From an uncultured Helicobacter sp. (GTDB lineage Bacteria > Campylobacterota > Campylobacteria > Campylobacterales > Helicobacteraceae), in assembly GCA_944326445.1 (NCBI GenBank), contig CALVDZ010000014.1, positions 1 to 55,061 of the forward strand: 55,061 bases of DNA. Reading direction: 5' to 3'. The notes below the pieces were generated by a model that was not told where the DNA came from, did not search any database, and worked only from the letters and a program-made list of their open reading frames with translations. Below, piece after piece: positions 16,832-24,912 of this stretch. Every line of letters begins with the position of its first letter. Position 1 is the stretch's first letter. Both the position numbers and the translations under genes were made by a program.

Positions 16832-17845
16832 TCATCTTTTGTATTCATTGAGCCACTTTACCATTTTGGGATCTCTGTGATCAAAAAAGAGGCTTTTTTC
16901 ATCATCAAGCCCTGCCATAATCTGCATATCATCAGAATCTAGCTCAAAGTCAAAAAGCGTGAAATTTTCTATCATTCGTTCTTTTCTAGTCGTCTTTGGT
17001 ATGACTAAAACCTCTCTTTGAGTGAGCCAGCGCAAAATCACCTGCGCCACGCTTTTATTGTGCTTTTTAGCGACACCCTCGATGATAGGGTTTTTAAACA
17101 TATTATTGCGCCCCTCGCCAAAAGGTGCCCAAGACTGCATAGCCACGCCCAAATCTTTCATTATCTTTTGTGCCTCAAACTGCGCGTGCAGCGGATTGCA
17201 CTCGACTTGATTTAGGGCAGGTTTGACTTCATTATTTAAGAAAAAATCCACAAGCCTATCAGGGTAAAAATTACTAACCCCTATGGCTTTTATAAGCCCT
17301 TCTGTGTGAAGTTTGCTAAGAGTCCGCCACGCTCCATACACATCGTTAAAGGGCTGATGAAGTAAGTAAAGATCGATATAATCAAGCCCTAAATTTTTAA
17401 GTGAGTTCTCAAAGCCCCTTTTGGCTCCGTCTTCACTCACATCGCTCACCCAAAGCTTTGAGGTTACAAAAACTTCTTCTCTTTTAAGCCCACTTGCCCT
17501 TATCGCCGCGCCCACTTCCTTTTCATTGCCATAACTTGCCGCCGTATCGATGAGACGGTAGCCCACTTCCAAAGCGTCCTCGACACATCTTTGGGCTTCT
17601 TTAGCTTCGATTTGATACACCCCATAGCCCAAAATAGGCATTTTCACGCCGTTGTTTAAAGTGATTGTTTGCATTGTTTTTTCCTTTCTCGTGTTTTTGG
17701 AATTTATGTTTTTAGAATCTTTAGAATCCACCCCTTGCAGATCCCCCGCCATCGCAAAATTTGCTAATCCCATAGCCACACTTACACCCAATATTTTTGT
17801 GCTTGTTTTCAAAAACTCTCGGCGATTTTGTATCCCGCCTTGCAT
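16832..17845 (-). CDS. Aldo/keto reductase with N-terminal Tat signal
   Basis: A 337-residue protein. Residues 1-35 are a twin-arginine signal (NRREFLKTSTKILG plus a hydrophobic stretch and ANFAMAGD). From Met58 follows a complete AKR of the 2,5-diketogluconate-reductase type: the catalytic tetrad is visible as Asp in RLIDTAAS, Tyr in SYGNEKEVG, Lys in FVTSKLWVS and His in LLHQPFND. These enzymes reduce aldehydes and ketones with NADPH. The ATG at 17845 follows AAGGAG. A second in-frame ATG at 17674, preceded by AGAAAGGAA, would give the leaderless enzyme, so two products are possible. A MerR-type promoter (17895-17925) lies upstream. NADPH is not expected in the periplasm, which makes an exported form odd. 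Confidence 0.85.
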   Translation of the reverse strand: MQGGIQNRREFLKTSTKILGVSVAMGLANFAMAGDLQGVDSKDSKNINSKNTRKEKTMQTITLNNGVKMPILGYGVYQIEAKEAQRCVEDALEVGYRLIDTAASYGNEKEVGAAIRASGLKREEVFVTSKLWVSDVSEDGAKRGFENSLKNLGLDYIDLYLLHQPFNDVYGAWRTLSKLHTEGLIKAIGVSNFYPDRLVDFFLNNEVKPALNQVECNPLHAQFEAQKIMKDLGVAMQSWAPFGEGRNNMFKNPIIEGVAKKHNKSVAQVILRWLTQREVLVIPKTTRKERMIENFTLFDFELDSDDMQIMAGLDDEKSLFFDHRDPKMVKWLNEYKR

Positions 17846-17894
17846 ACTTGCTCCTTATGTGTTTTTAGAATCTAGCTTTAGATTCTTAAGGCAA

Positions 17895-17925
17895 ATTCTA
17901 CTACCTGACACCTAGTGTCCCTCAA
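17895..17925 (-). promoter_or_regulatory. MerR-type promoter with perfect dyad, upstream of the Tat-AKR gene
   Basis: Minus strand: -35 TTGAGG (17920-17925), a 19-bp spacer, -10 TAGAAT (17895-17900). The spacer holds the 13-bp dyad GACACTAGGTGTC (17907-17919). It is about 50 bp before the AKR start. The same dyad occurs at 20136-20146, and the merR gene is at 20764-21189. Confidence 0.75.
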
Positions 17926-17948
17926 GTGTTTTGATAAAATTTACCATC

Positions 17949-18926
17949 TTACTTCCCCACTCTCTTAGCCGCATCGCCGCTATACCGCTCGCCTACGATT
18001 TTTATAGAATTTAGCTTTTCATTGATAGCTCCTAACTCCTCTTTGCTAAGCTTTACACTTAGTGCGCCTAGGTTTTCCTCTAGTCTCTCAAGGCTTGTCG
18101 TGCCAAAGATAGGCACGATATAAGGCTTTTGTGCGAGATTCCACGCTAGGGCGATTTGTGCCTTTGTGGCGTTTTTGCTCTCTGCGATTTTCTCTAGGGG
18201 TTTGACTAGGGCTAAATTTGCCTTGATATTTTCTTTTTCAAACCTTGGCACCGTGCTTCTAAAATCATCTTTACCAAAGCGAGTATTCTCATCAAATCGC
18301 CCCGTTAAAAAGCCCTTGCCAAGCGGTGAAAAGGACACAAATCCGATATTTCGCTCCTCTAAGAGCCCAAAAAGCTCATTTTCAGGCTCCCTCCACCATA
18401 GTGAGTATTCGCTCTGCAAGGCGGTAAGCGGAAAGACACTATGCGCTCTTTTGATACTCTCAATCCCCGCTTCACTCATACCCCACGCCCTTATCTTGCC
18501 TTCTTTGTGTAAGTCTAGCATAAGGTTTGCGACTTCCTCAATGGGTGTATTAGGATCCACTCTGTGCTGATAATACAAATCTATACACTCGGTGTTAAGT
18601 CGCTTCAAACTCCCCTCTATGCTTTTGCGTATCACGCTTAGGCTGCTATCTACGATTTGCCTGTGCTCTTTTATGCTTATGCCAAATTTTGTCGCCACCA
18701 CGATTTTATCCCTAAAAGGCTGTATCGCCAAGCCCACAAGCTCTTCATTTGTGTGAGGTCCATACACCTCAGCCGTGTCAAAAAATGTAACGCCCATATC
18801 AAAGGCTCTAGCAATAAGCTCACGCATTTGCTTGACATCTTTTGCCTTACCATAGCCATAGCTCATACCCATACAGCCAAGTCCTAGGCTAGAGACTTCC
18901 AAATCCCTTAGTTTCCTTGTTTGCAT
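17949..18926 (-). CDS. Aldo/keto reductase, cytosolic
   Basis: A 325-residue AKR of the YajO/IolS-like type. It begins MQTRKLRDLEVSSLGLGCMG, and the tetrad residues appear as Asp in FFDTAEVYG, Tyr in the same motif, Lys in VVATKFG and His in LYYQHRVDP. The C-terminal cofactor segment IVPIFGTTSLERLEENLGAL fits NADPH binding. The ATG at 18926 follows AGGAGG and is clearly better than an upstream in-frame codon at 18950. The gene starts 23 bp after the hydrolase stop and is probably co-transcribed with it from the MerR-type promoter at 20123-20153. The substrate is unknown; a carbonyl-detoxification role would suit the cluster. Confidence 0.88.
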   Translation of the reverse strand: MQTRKLRDLEVSSLGLGCMGMSYGYGKAKDVKQMRELIARAFDMGVTFFDTAEVYGPHTNEELVGLAIQPFRDKIVVATKFGISIKEHRQIVDSSLSVIRKSIEGSLKRLNTECIDLYYQHRVDPNTPIEEVANLMLDLHKEGKIRAWGMSEAGIESIKRAHSVFPLTALQSEYSLWWREPENELFGLLEERNIGFVSFSPLGKGFLTGRFDENTRFGKDDFRSTVPRFEKENIKANLALVKPLEKIAESKNATKAQIALAWNLAQKPYIVPIFGTTSLERLEENLGALSVKLSKEELGAINEKLNSIKIVGERYSGDAAKRVGK

Positions 18927-18949
18927 ACTCGCCTCCTTTGTAAAATCCA

Positions 18950-20098
18950 CTATAAATTTGCCTTATAAAAAGCCTCTAGCTTAGCAAGTGCCTCTGCCAC
19001 CACTTCTTTTTTATAATAAGTTTGTATATGCGTAGAATCTTTGAGCCTAAAAAGCTCACTCGCACCACTCGCCTTTTCATACGCCTCCTCACTCATATAA
19101 GCCGTGTCCGCTCTATTTCCTACCATTAGCAAAAGAGGCTTATTGATAAGCTCGATTGTCTCGCAGCAATCAAAGCTCATAAGCTCTAAAAGCGAGGCGG
19201 TAGTGTAGGCAAAGCTGGCATTTGGGTGCGCGTGCGTATCGCCATAATACTCCGCTGCCTCGCGATAAAGATCCGTGCTTATCTTAGCAAGCTCTGCCTT
19301 GCTTAGCTTTTTAGGTGCTTCGCTTGTGTAAAGGATATTACCTAACACCTGCTGTCTCCTTGCTCTTGAAGCCTCCTCAAGTCTAGCTTGAATGCTGTCT
19401 TTCTCTGAATCCAAAAAGCCATTTCGCCTAACCCTACCCGTATTAAACATACTTAAAGTGGCGATTGCCTTTAGTCTCTTATCGCCTTGTGCGGCTTTTA
19501 GCGTGTAGCCTCCACCCCCACAAATGCCTAAAATCCCTATGCGGCTGCTATCCACGCCCTTAAAAGTCTCTAAAAAATCAATCGCCGCTCTTATGTCCTC
19601 TACTCTATTGCTCGGCGTATCGACATTTCTAGGGCTTCCCTCGCTCTGCCCTTGATACAGGGCATCAAAGGCTAAGGCGATATAGTCCATTTCAGCTAAT
19701 TTTTGTGCGTAAAGCCCTGCGACTTGCTCTTTTACACCTCCATTTGGGTGGGCTACCACGATAGCAGGATACTTGCCACTAGCTGTAAAGTTTGCAGGCG
19801 TGTAGAGGTTTGCCACAGCTTTTAAACCACGCGTTTTATAACTCACTTTTTGCAGATTTACCTTGCCTTTTTCGTTTTTGCCAATGGCGTTTTCATAGAC
19901 TAAGCCAAAGGGATTTTTAGAGGCATTAAGTCTTGCTTCTTTACTTGGATTCATTGCTTTATGAGGGATTTTTGCGCCCTCATTGTGTGCTTGCTTGCCT
20001 GTGGAGGCATTAGCTAGAGTGCTAAACAAGCTCCCAAATACCAAAGCCCCACTAGCTAGAGAATCTCCCAAAAATTTCCTACGATTTGACTTTTTCAT
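18950..20098 (-). CDS. Tat-exported alpha/beta hydrolase, dienelactone-hydrolase-like
   Basis: A 382-residue alpha/beta hydrolase with a twin-arginine signal (KSNRRKFLGDSLASGALVFG). The nucleophile elbow is GILGICGGGGYTL, with Cys in the position of Ser, as in dienelactone hydrolases. The N-terminal strand PAIVVAHPNGGVKEQVAGLY provides the oxyanion region. A late Asp (MVGNRADTAY) and His (KDSTHIQTYY) complete a likely Cys-Asp-His triad. The ATG at 20098 follows AAGGAG; a GTG at 20104 is the alternative. It is the first gene after a MerR-type promoter and is followed by the cytosolic AKR. It probably acts on an ester or lactone in the periplasm; the substrate is unknown. Confidence 0.85.
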   Translation of the reverse strand: MKKSNRRKFLGDSLASGALVFGSLFSTLANASTGKQAHNEGAKIPHKAMNPSKEARLNASKNPFGLVYENAIGKNEKGKVNLQKVSYKTRGLKAVANLYTPANFTASGKYPAIVVAHPNGGVKEQVAGLYAQKLAEMDYIALAFDALYQGQSEGSPRNVDTPSNRVEDIRAAIDFLETFKGVDSSRIGILGICGGGGYTLKAAQGDKRLKAIATLSMFNTGRVRRNGFLDSEKDSIQARLEEASRARRQQVLGNILYTSEAPKKLSKAELAKISTDLYREAAEYYGDTHAHPNASFAYTTASLLELMSFDCCETIELINKPLLLMVGNRADTAYMSEEAYEKASGASELFRLKDSTHIQTYYKKEVVAEALAKLEAFYKANL

Positions 20099-20122
20099 TC
20101 TCACTCCTTGAGTTTTTGTGAG

Positions 20123-20153
20123 ATTCTAAATCCTTACACCTAGTGTCTGTCAA
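20123..20153 (-). promoter_or_regulatory. MerR-type promoter upstream of the hydrolase-AKR genes
   Basis: Minus strand: -35 TTGACA (20148-20153), a 19-bp spacer, -10 TAGAAT (20123-20128). The spacer contains ACACTAGGTGT (20136-20146), shared with the promoter at 17895-17925. It lies 25 bp before the hydrolase start. Confidence 0.75.
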
Positions 20154-20343
20154 GGGGAGAAAGTAAAAATTTTAGTAAAAGTTGCCTCGGCATGCATTAC
20201 GATTCTATAAAACCCTAGAATCCACGCCACACAAAAGGCGTTATAAAATTGCAGAATCTAGTAAAAAGCTAGAATCTAAGACGGATTTAGATTTTAGATT
20301 CAGGAGTTCAGAATTTAAAGCAATTATAGAATCTACTATTTCA

Positions 20344-20450
20344 CAGAATCTCATCAAGGCTTTGCCTCGCCTCGTGTGGATTGCATAGCCTCGCTACTGC
20401 AAACAAAAAATTAGTCGTGTGCAAGTAGGGTGGTTTGGTTGCTATCGCAA
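20344..20450. repeat. Dispersed intergenic repeat, family 2, copy 1
   Basis: A sequence beginning AGAATCTCATCAAGGC and ending GGTTGCTATCGCAA is repeated with small changes at 23278-23380. The most conserved part is TGCAAACAAAAA, then TCGTCGTG-like bases and GCAAGT, then GGTTGGTTGCTATC. There is no convincing ORF. It lies in the 659-bp gap 20105-20763, which otherwise contains AGAATCT/AGATTCT words, a MerR-type promoter and a family 1 repeat. Confidence 0.65.
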
Positions 20451-20609
20451 TAGAGGCGGTGGTGCTTGCGGAGTTTTTGAGGGGTGCGGGGGAGTAGGAG
20501 CTACTTCATTTGCGTTAGATTCTGTGGGGGGTAGGTTTTGCTATCGCTTTAGATTCTAAACCTAAAACCTTGAATCTAAAATCTAAGACTACACTAGATT
20601 CTAGATTTA

Positions 20610-20758
20610 CTTGAGACTCTGCGCTTGGCTTGCCGGGCATTCTAAGATTTGAGATGAAAAATCGGGGTTGTGTAGATTGGAGGCAAGGGAGCTACCTAAG
20701 CGGTAGTGACCGCCGCCGACAATCAAACTCCCCGATTTTTCGCTAAAAGCTGAATGCC
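20610..20758. repeat. 149-bp structured repeat, family 1, copy A (possible RNA element)
   Basis: This 149-bp sequence recurs at 32359-32507 with about five substitutions. It folds into nested stems: GGGCATTC/GAATGCCC (20635-20642 with 20752-20759), AAAAATCGGGG/CCCCGATTTTT (20657-20667 with 20730-20740), GATTG/CAATC (20675-20679 with 20720-20724) and GCGGT/ACCGC (20700-20704 with 20709-20713). It ends 5 bp from the stop codon of the minus-strand merR gene, so it would be in its 3' untranslated region. It may be a terminator-like 3' element, a small RNA or a miniature mobile repeat. Confidence 0.8.
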
Positions 20759-20763
20759 CACCC

Positions 20764-21189
20764 CTAAAATTTTACGCGCCTCTTGCGCCCCACATACTCC
20801 CCATTTAGCGGATTTATATCGTCTTTGTGTCTAGCTATCATATCCTTATAATACGCCACCTTGTAGTCTAGCTTTTCTAGCACGACTTGGAGCTTTTCTA
20901 TCTCATTGAGCGTTTTTTGCCTTTGCTTCTTTATGATTGCTAGTCGCTCTTGTGCGGTGCTCTCACCTTGAGCGCAAAGTGTAATGTAGTGCCTTATATC
21001 CTCGATACTCATACCGATTTGCCGATAGCAGTCTATCCAAAACACCCACTGCACATCTTTCTCGCTAAAATACCGCACATTATTACTATCTTTTTGCACA
21101 AAAGGAAAGAGTCCCTTATCCGCCCAAAATCGCAGTGTCCTAGACGCCACGCCCGTCTTTCTCTCTACTTCAATAATCGTGTATGCCAT
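20764..21189 (-). CDS. MerR-family transcriptional regulator
   Basis: A 141-residue regulator. An N-terminal winged helix-turn-helix (MAYTIIEVERKTGVASRTLRF is split as MAYTIIEVERKTGVAS and RTLRFWADKGLFP) is followed by NNVRYFSEKDVQWVFW and a C-terminal coiled coil (about residues 80-125) ending in a basic tail. There is no cysteine cluster for metal sensing in the C-terminus, unlike CueR or MerR; it resembles regulators of aldo-keto reductase genes. The ATG at 21189 follows AGGAGG. Its likely targets are the promoters at 17895-17925 and 20123-20153, and a degenerate 19-bp-spaced site at its own promoter (21211-21241). It would activate transcription by untwisting the long spacer. Confidence 0.88.
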   Translation of the reverse strand: MAYTIIEVERKTGVASRTLRFWADKGLFPFVQKDSNNVRYFSEKDVQWVFWIDCYRQIGMSIEDIRHYITLCAQGESTAQERLAIIKKQRQKTLNEIEKLQVVLEKLDYKVAYYKDMIARHKDDINPLNGEYVGRKRRVKF

Positions 21190-21210
21190 ACTTCCTCCTT
21201 TTTGTTTGGC

Positions 21211-21241
21211 ATTGTAGCACATTACAGCGGGTGTCAGATAA
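21211..21241 (-). promoter_or_regulatory. Possible autoregulatory MerR promoter
   Basis: Minus strand: weak -35 TTATCT (21236-21241), a 19-bp spacer GACACCCGCTGTAATGTGC, -10 TACAAT (21211-21216). The spacer starts GACAC and has GTAAT where the target promoters have GTAAGG or GTCAGG. It is 22 bp before the merR start. Confidence 0.45.
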
Positions 21242-21352
21242 AGTTTATTGTATATAGAGGGATTTGGGGGAGCCTGTGCGGGGGACGCACAGACTTAAAA
21301 GCGCACAGACTTGAGATGCACGGACTAAAAGCACGCAGTCCTAAAAAGTGGC

Positions 21353-22834
21353 TTAGAAATCATAGCGGATCTCAAAGAGGCCCTTGCCATAATTCACATC
21401 GCCGAAGTTGCGGGCATACAGAGCCACAGCGGTTATGTTTTTGATAGGCTTAAAGGTGATGGATGGTGCCACTTCGTGGAATGAGACACCTTTGCCAGCG
21501 AGGGCGGCATTTTTGGCAGCCTGTGAAACCGCAGCGCGCACAAATGGGTAGTTGTTGTTGCCTGTGACATAGGAATAGTCTAGCCCGATTTTCCATGATT
21601 TAGCAAACGCGTAGTCTATCGCCGCATACGCCACTTGGATACTTGTGCCCTTTCTACCCCCAGCACCCATAAAGCCAAAGCCCTCATTAGTCGCATCGTA
21701 GTTATCTACCCAGAACTTCCCTACTATGTCGATACCGCCCCTGCTATCAAGCAGTGTGCCATAGCCATCGCCAAAGCTTCCCAGATAGCCCAGCTTAGCC
21801 GATACCGGAGCTTCTTTGCTCTTGTAGCCAACTTGGATATTATAAATCCCGCGAGTTTTTGCCCACTCACTATTACTGCCAAAGCCGTTAAATTCCCCCT
21901 GTCCTAATTGCGATTGAGACACCGCCACCCAATTATTGACGAGTTTATCGCCACCACCTGTCATAAAGTTGGGATTGCTTGCCATACCCGCTGCCGAGAC
22001 TTGTCCAAGCACATAGAATCCGCCAAAGTCGTATTTAGCATCCACAAACGCGAGATAATCTAGCAAGCGATTAGCATATCCTAAGCTTGCGTTAAAGCTA
22101 AGGCCGCTATCGCCCACCTTTTCGCCTTTGATAGAGAGCATAAGCAGATCATTCCCAAGGCTTCCGTTGTAGTGATTGAAACCACCAACGCTAGTGTTAT
22201 TACTGCTTGTATTATTAGTCAACCCACCAAATGCAGAATCCCTTAGGTTATACATCACATGGCTTGTGATCCAGCTACCATAGACATCTGCGCCATAGGT
22301 GATGCCGCCATTTGTCTTCAGTCGCACCTTGCCTCCAGTGCCGAGATCTGTCGTGTTGTTGGTAAATACGGTGCTAAGGTTTAGGCGGCCGACATTAAAC
22401 TCGGTTTTGCTAGATTCGCTAATAATTTCTTTATTTACCGAAAAAGTCGCGATACCAAATCTGTCGTTGTAGCCCTTTCCGATGATTGTGGCCATAGAGC
22501 CCTGTGCCGCACCATTGCTATGGCTAGCGGGGGTGACGGCTGTCGTGCCGTAGTTAAACATCATTCCACCAGTGAAGCTATAGCCATCGACTTTGCCAGT
22601 TGTGATATCGAGTTTCATACGATACTGCTGATCAGCCCCTGTGCCACCCGCGCCATCAATAGTCGTATAGCGCGCACGCGCAAAGCCCTTTGCCTCCATA
22701 CCATCAAAAAACCCGCCAAGCGTCTTTTTGGCCTCACTTGGAGCTTGTGTAGCCTGCTGCGCGCTAGCCTCATCTGCCACAAGTAGCTCAGATCCGAGCA
22801 AGCCTGCCAAAACTAAAGAAATCTTGTTTCTCAT
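21353..22834 (-). CDS. OprD/Opr-family outer-membrane porin
   Basis: A 493-residue secreted beta-barrel protein. A signal peptide (MRNKISLVLAGLLGSELLVA) precedes a barrel rich in alternating aromatic and Gly/Asn residues and ending GLFEIRYDF, with the terminal Phe recognised by the BAM machinery. FDGMEAKGFARARYTTID, then QQYRMKLDITTG, and repeated SYANRLLDYLAF-like strands fit the Campylobacteria Opr porin family (specific uptake of small solutes). The ATG at 22834 follows AGGAGG. The 616-bp upstream gap has AT-rich promoter-like DNA and repeats. The solute is not predictable. Confidence 0.85.
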   Translation of the reverse strand: MRNKISLVLAGLLGSELLVADEASAQQATQAPSEAKKTLGGFFDGMEAKGFARARYTTIDGAGGTGADQQYRMKLDITTGKVDGYSFTGGMMFNYGTTAVTPASHSNGAAQGSMATIIGKGYNDRFGIATFSVNKEIISESSKTEFNVGRLNLSTVFTNNTTDLGTGGKVRLKTNGGITYGADVYGSWITSHVMYNLRDSAFGGLTNNTSSNNTSVGGFNHYNGSLGNDLLMLSIKGEKVGDSGLSFNASLGYANRLLDYLAFVDAKYDFGGFYVLGQVSAAGMASNPNFMTGGGDKLVNNWVAVSQSQLGQGEFNGFGSNSEWAKTRGIYNIQVGYKSKEAPVSAKLGYLGSFGDGYGTLLDSRGGIDIVGKFWVDNYDATNEGFGFMGAGGRKGTSIQVAYAAIDYAFAKSWKIGLDYSYVTGNNNYPFVRAAVSQAAKNAALAGKGVSFHEVAPSITFKPIKNITAVALYARNFGDVNYGKGLFEIRYDF

Positions 22835-23162
22835 AGTTGCCTCCTTAAATGTGTTTTTGGACAAGAAAAACGTAACACTACCTTTGTAAAAGAAATCTTA
22901 AGAGATTGTAAATAGTTGGTAAATTTCAAAATTTGTTACAGAATCTCTCACATATTTTCTTTGGGGAGCATTGGGCGTTAAACGCGCATATATAGCAAAT
23001 ATAAGGGTTTTGACATAGGTGCTAAAGCTGCAAGTGTTACTTTATGTTACTTTGGTTACTGAGATTGTAGATTGTAGATTGTGTTTAAGGCATTGGGCTT
23101 TTTGCTTCACTTACGCTCGCAACAGCTTTGCTCAAGGAGTAAAAAATCTTAAAATGCCAAGG

Positions 23163-23298
23163 GGCAAGCCTTGATAAGATTCTATGGCATTACAGAATCC
23201 ACAGAGTAAGCCAAGTGTGAGATTCTAGGGGCAGATTCAGAATCTAAGAAAGCTTAGATTCACAAACACTCATTTATAGAATCTCATCAAGGCTTGCC
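23163..23298. repeat. Inverted repeat flanking a 94-bp spacer
   Basis: GGCAAGCCTTGATAAGATTC plus T (23163-23183) is the reverse complement, with one mismatch, of the 21 bp at 23278-23298. The right arm is the start of the family 2 repeat copy. The spacer holds only AGAATCT-type words. It lies in the gap between the porin and the efflux operon. Confidence 0.65.
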
Positions 23299-23380
23299 TT
23301 TGGTGTGGTGTGGATTGTGTGGGCTTACTATTGCAAACAAAAATTCGTCGTGTGCAAGTGTGGGTTGGTTGCTATCACAA
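23278..23380. repeat. Dispersed intergenic repeat, family 2, copy 2
   Basis: Counterpart of 20344-20450 (see there). It shares AGAATCTCATCAAGGCTT, TGCAAACAAAAATTCGTCGT-type bases, GTGCAAGT and GGTTGGTTGCTATC, with small indels. It ends about 30 bp before the -10-like TATAAT (23411-23416) of the TolC gene, so it could affect that promoter. Confidence 0.65.
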
Positions 23381-23450
23381 CCACTTCTTGCACTTAAAGC
23401 GCAAAGGCGTTATAATCCGCGCCTTAAAATTTAACGACAAAAGGTGTGCT

Positions 23451-24902
23451 ATGAGAAGGCTAGGTGTGCTGGTGTTTGCCTTGTGTGTGGGTGTGGCACA
23501 AGGAGTGGATTCCCAAAACCTAGATACGCAAAGCGCAAAGACGGACTTTTCACACATTTGCGCGCAAGATTCCTGTGAGGGGGCCAAGGAAAAGGAGGCT
23601 AAGGAAGCCATAGATGTCCGCAGCGCGTGGGAGCGAGTGCTCCAAAGCAGTGATGCGCTAAGAGCCCAAACCTACAACCTCAATCGCGCCCAAAAGCTCG
23701 CGCTAGGCGCAAAGCTAAGCTATCTACCCGAGGTGAGTTTTAGCGGGGCGTATTTGTATTTTGACAAGCCTATGAGCCATCAGCTCCTACCCTCAAATCC
23801 CCCAAGCCTCCCCGCCTCGCCCCCGCTAGATTCACTCCTTGCCTCGCTTGGCAGCCCCGTTACGCTACTGCAGCGCGATGTGATGCTGGGTGCGCTCACT
23901 ATCCTCTATCCGCTCTATACCGGGGGCGTGCGCGCCGCAGGTATAGAGCTCGCAGAGATTGCCAAAAAGGACGCAGAGCTAGCCCTTAGGCTCAAAAAAC
24001 TCGCGACTTTTGAGGAGTTTATCAATATCTATTATGGCGATGTGCTCGCGCGTGAGCTAGAGGAGGTGCTTGCACAGGATTATGAAGCCGCGCAGCTGCA
24101 CTACCAAAACGCGCTTAGCCTCCAAAAAAGCGGGCAAATCGCGCGCCTTGAGGTGCTAAGCTCCCAAGTGGCAAGCGATAAGAGCAAAACCAAGCTCCAC
24201 CAAGCACAAAACACCTACCAAAGCACCAACCTCGCCCTGCAAACCGCGCTAGATAGCCCAAATATCGAGCCTTCATCGCGCTTAATGCTCTCACAAAAGC
24301 CACTTGAGAATGAAGAGCATTATGTCCAAAAGACGCTCTCAAGCTACCCCGCGCTGCAATCTATGGATCTCAAATTAGAATCCGCTGCCCAAGCCACTAA
24401 AATCGCGCGCGGGGCGTTTTTGCCACAAGTGGTGGGTATGGGAAGCTATATCATAACTGATAGGCAAGATTCACTGCTGATCCAAGCCCTCCCAAGCTGG
24501 TATGTGGGCGTGGGCGTGAGTGTGCCCCTCATCACGCCAAATGGGCGTATCCAAAAATACCAAGCCTCTAAGCTCGCCCAACTAGAGCTTGAGAGCCTCA
24601 AAGCCCAAGCGACTAAGGATCTGACACTCCTTGTGCGGCGCACTTATAAAGAAGCCCTGTATGCGCGCGAGGAATACCTAAGCCTGCACTCCTCTATCCA
24701 GCTCGCACAAGAAAATCTCAAACTGCAGCAAAATGCCTTTAAGCAAGGTATGGCGACAAGCGCGCAAGTCATAGACGCCCAAAATATGCTCCAAAGCGCG
24801 CTTATTGAGCAAAAAACCATCGCTTATAAAGCCATCATAGCCCTTGCCAAGCTCCTCGCGCTAAGCGATGATATAGAATCTTTTTACCAATACCAGCAAT
24901 AA
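23451..24902 (+). CDS. TolC-like outer-membrane efflux channel protein
   Basis: A 483-residue outer-membrane factor. A signal peptide (MRRLGVLVFALCVGVAQGVD) and a Cys-containing acidic stretch precede two OEP repeats rich in Ala, Leu and Gln coiled-coil sequence: GAKLSYLPEVSFSGAYLYFD, then LYPLYTGG and QLHYQNALSLQKSGQIARLE in the first; GVGVSVPLITPNGR and KQGMATSAQVIDAQNMLQ in the second. The ATG at 23451 begins the signal peptide; earlier in-frame codons lie in repeat DNA. A TATAAT at 23411-23416 is a probable -10. It starts a four-gene tripartite efflux operon with the HlyD-like and two ABC-2 permease genes. Confidence 0.88.
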   Translation: MRRLGVLVFALCVGVAQGVDSQNLDTQSAKTDFSHICAQDSCEGAKEKEAKEAIDVRSAWERVLQSSDALRAQTYNLNRAQKLALGAKLSYLPEVSFSGAYLYFDKPMSHQLLPSNPPSLPASPPLDSLLASLGSPVTLLQRDVMLGALTILYPLYTGGVRAAGIELAEIAKKDAELALRLKKLATFEEFINIYYGDVLARELEEVLAQDYEAAQLHYQNALSLQKSGQIARLEVLSSQVASDKSKTKLHQAQNTYQSTNLALQTALDSPNIEPSSRLMLSQKPLENEEHYVQKTLSSYPALQSMDLKLESAAQATKIARGAFLPQVVGMGSYIITDRQDSLLIQALPSWYVGVGVSVPLITPNGRIQKYQASKLAQLELESLKAQATKDLTLLVRRTYKEALYAREEYLSLHSSIQLAQENLKLQQNAFKQGMATSAQVIDAQNMLQSALIEQKTIAYKAIIALAKLLALSDDIESFYQYQQ

Positions 24903-24912
24903 GGAAGTATCG

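Noticed and set aside
20182..20388. ORF of 68 codons in the repeat region before merR
   Set aside because: Built from AGAATCT words and the family 2 repeat, with no ribosome site.
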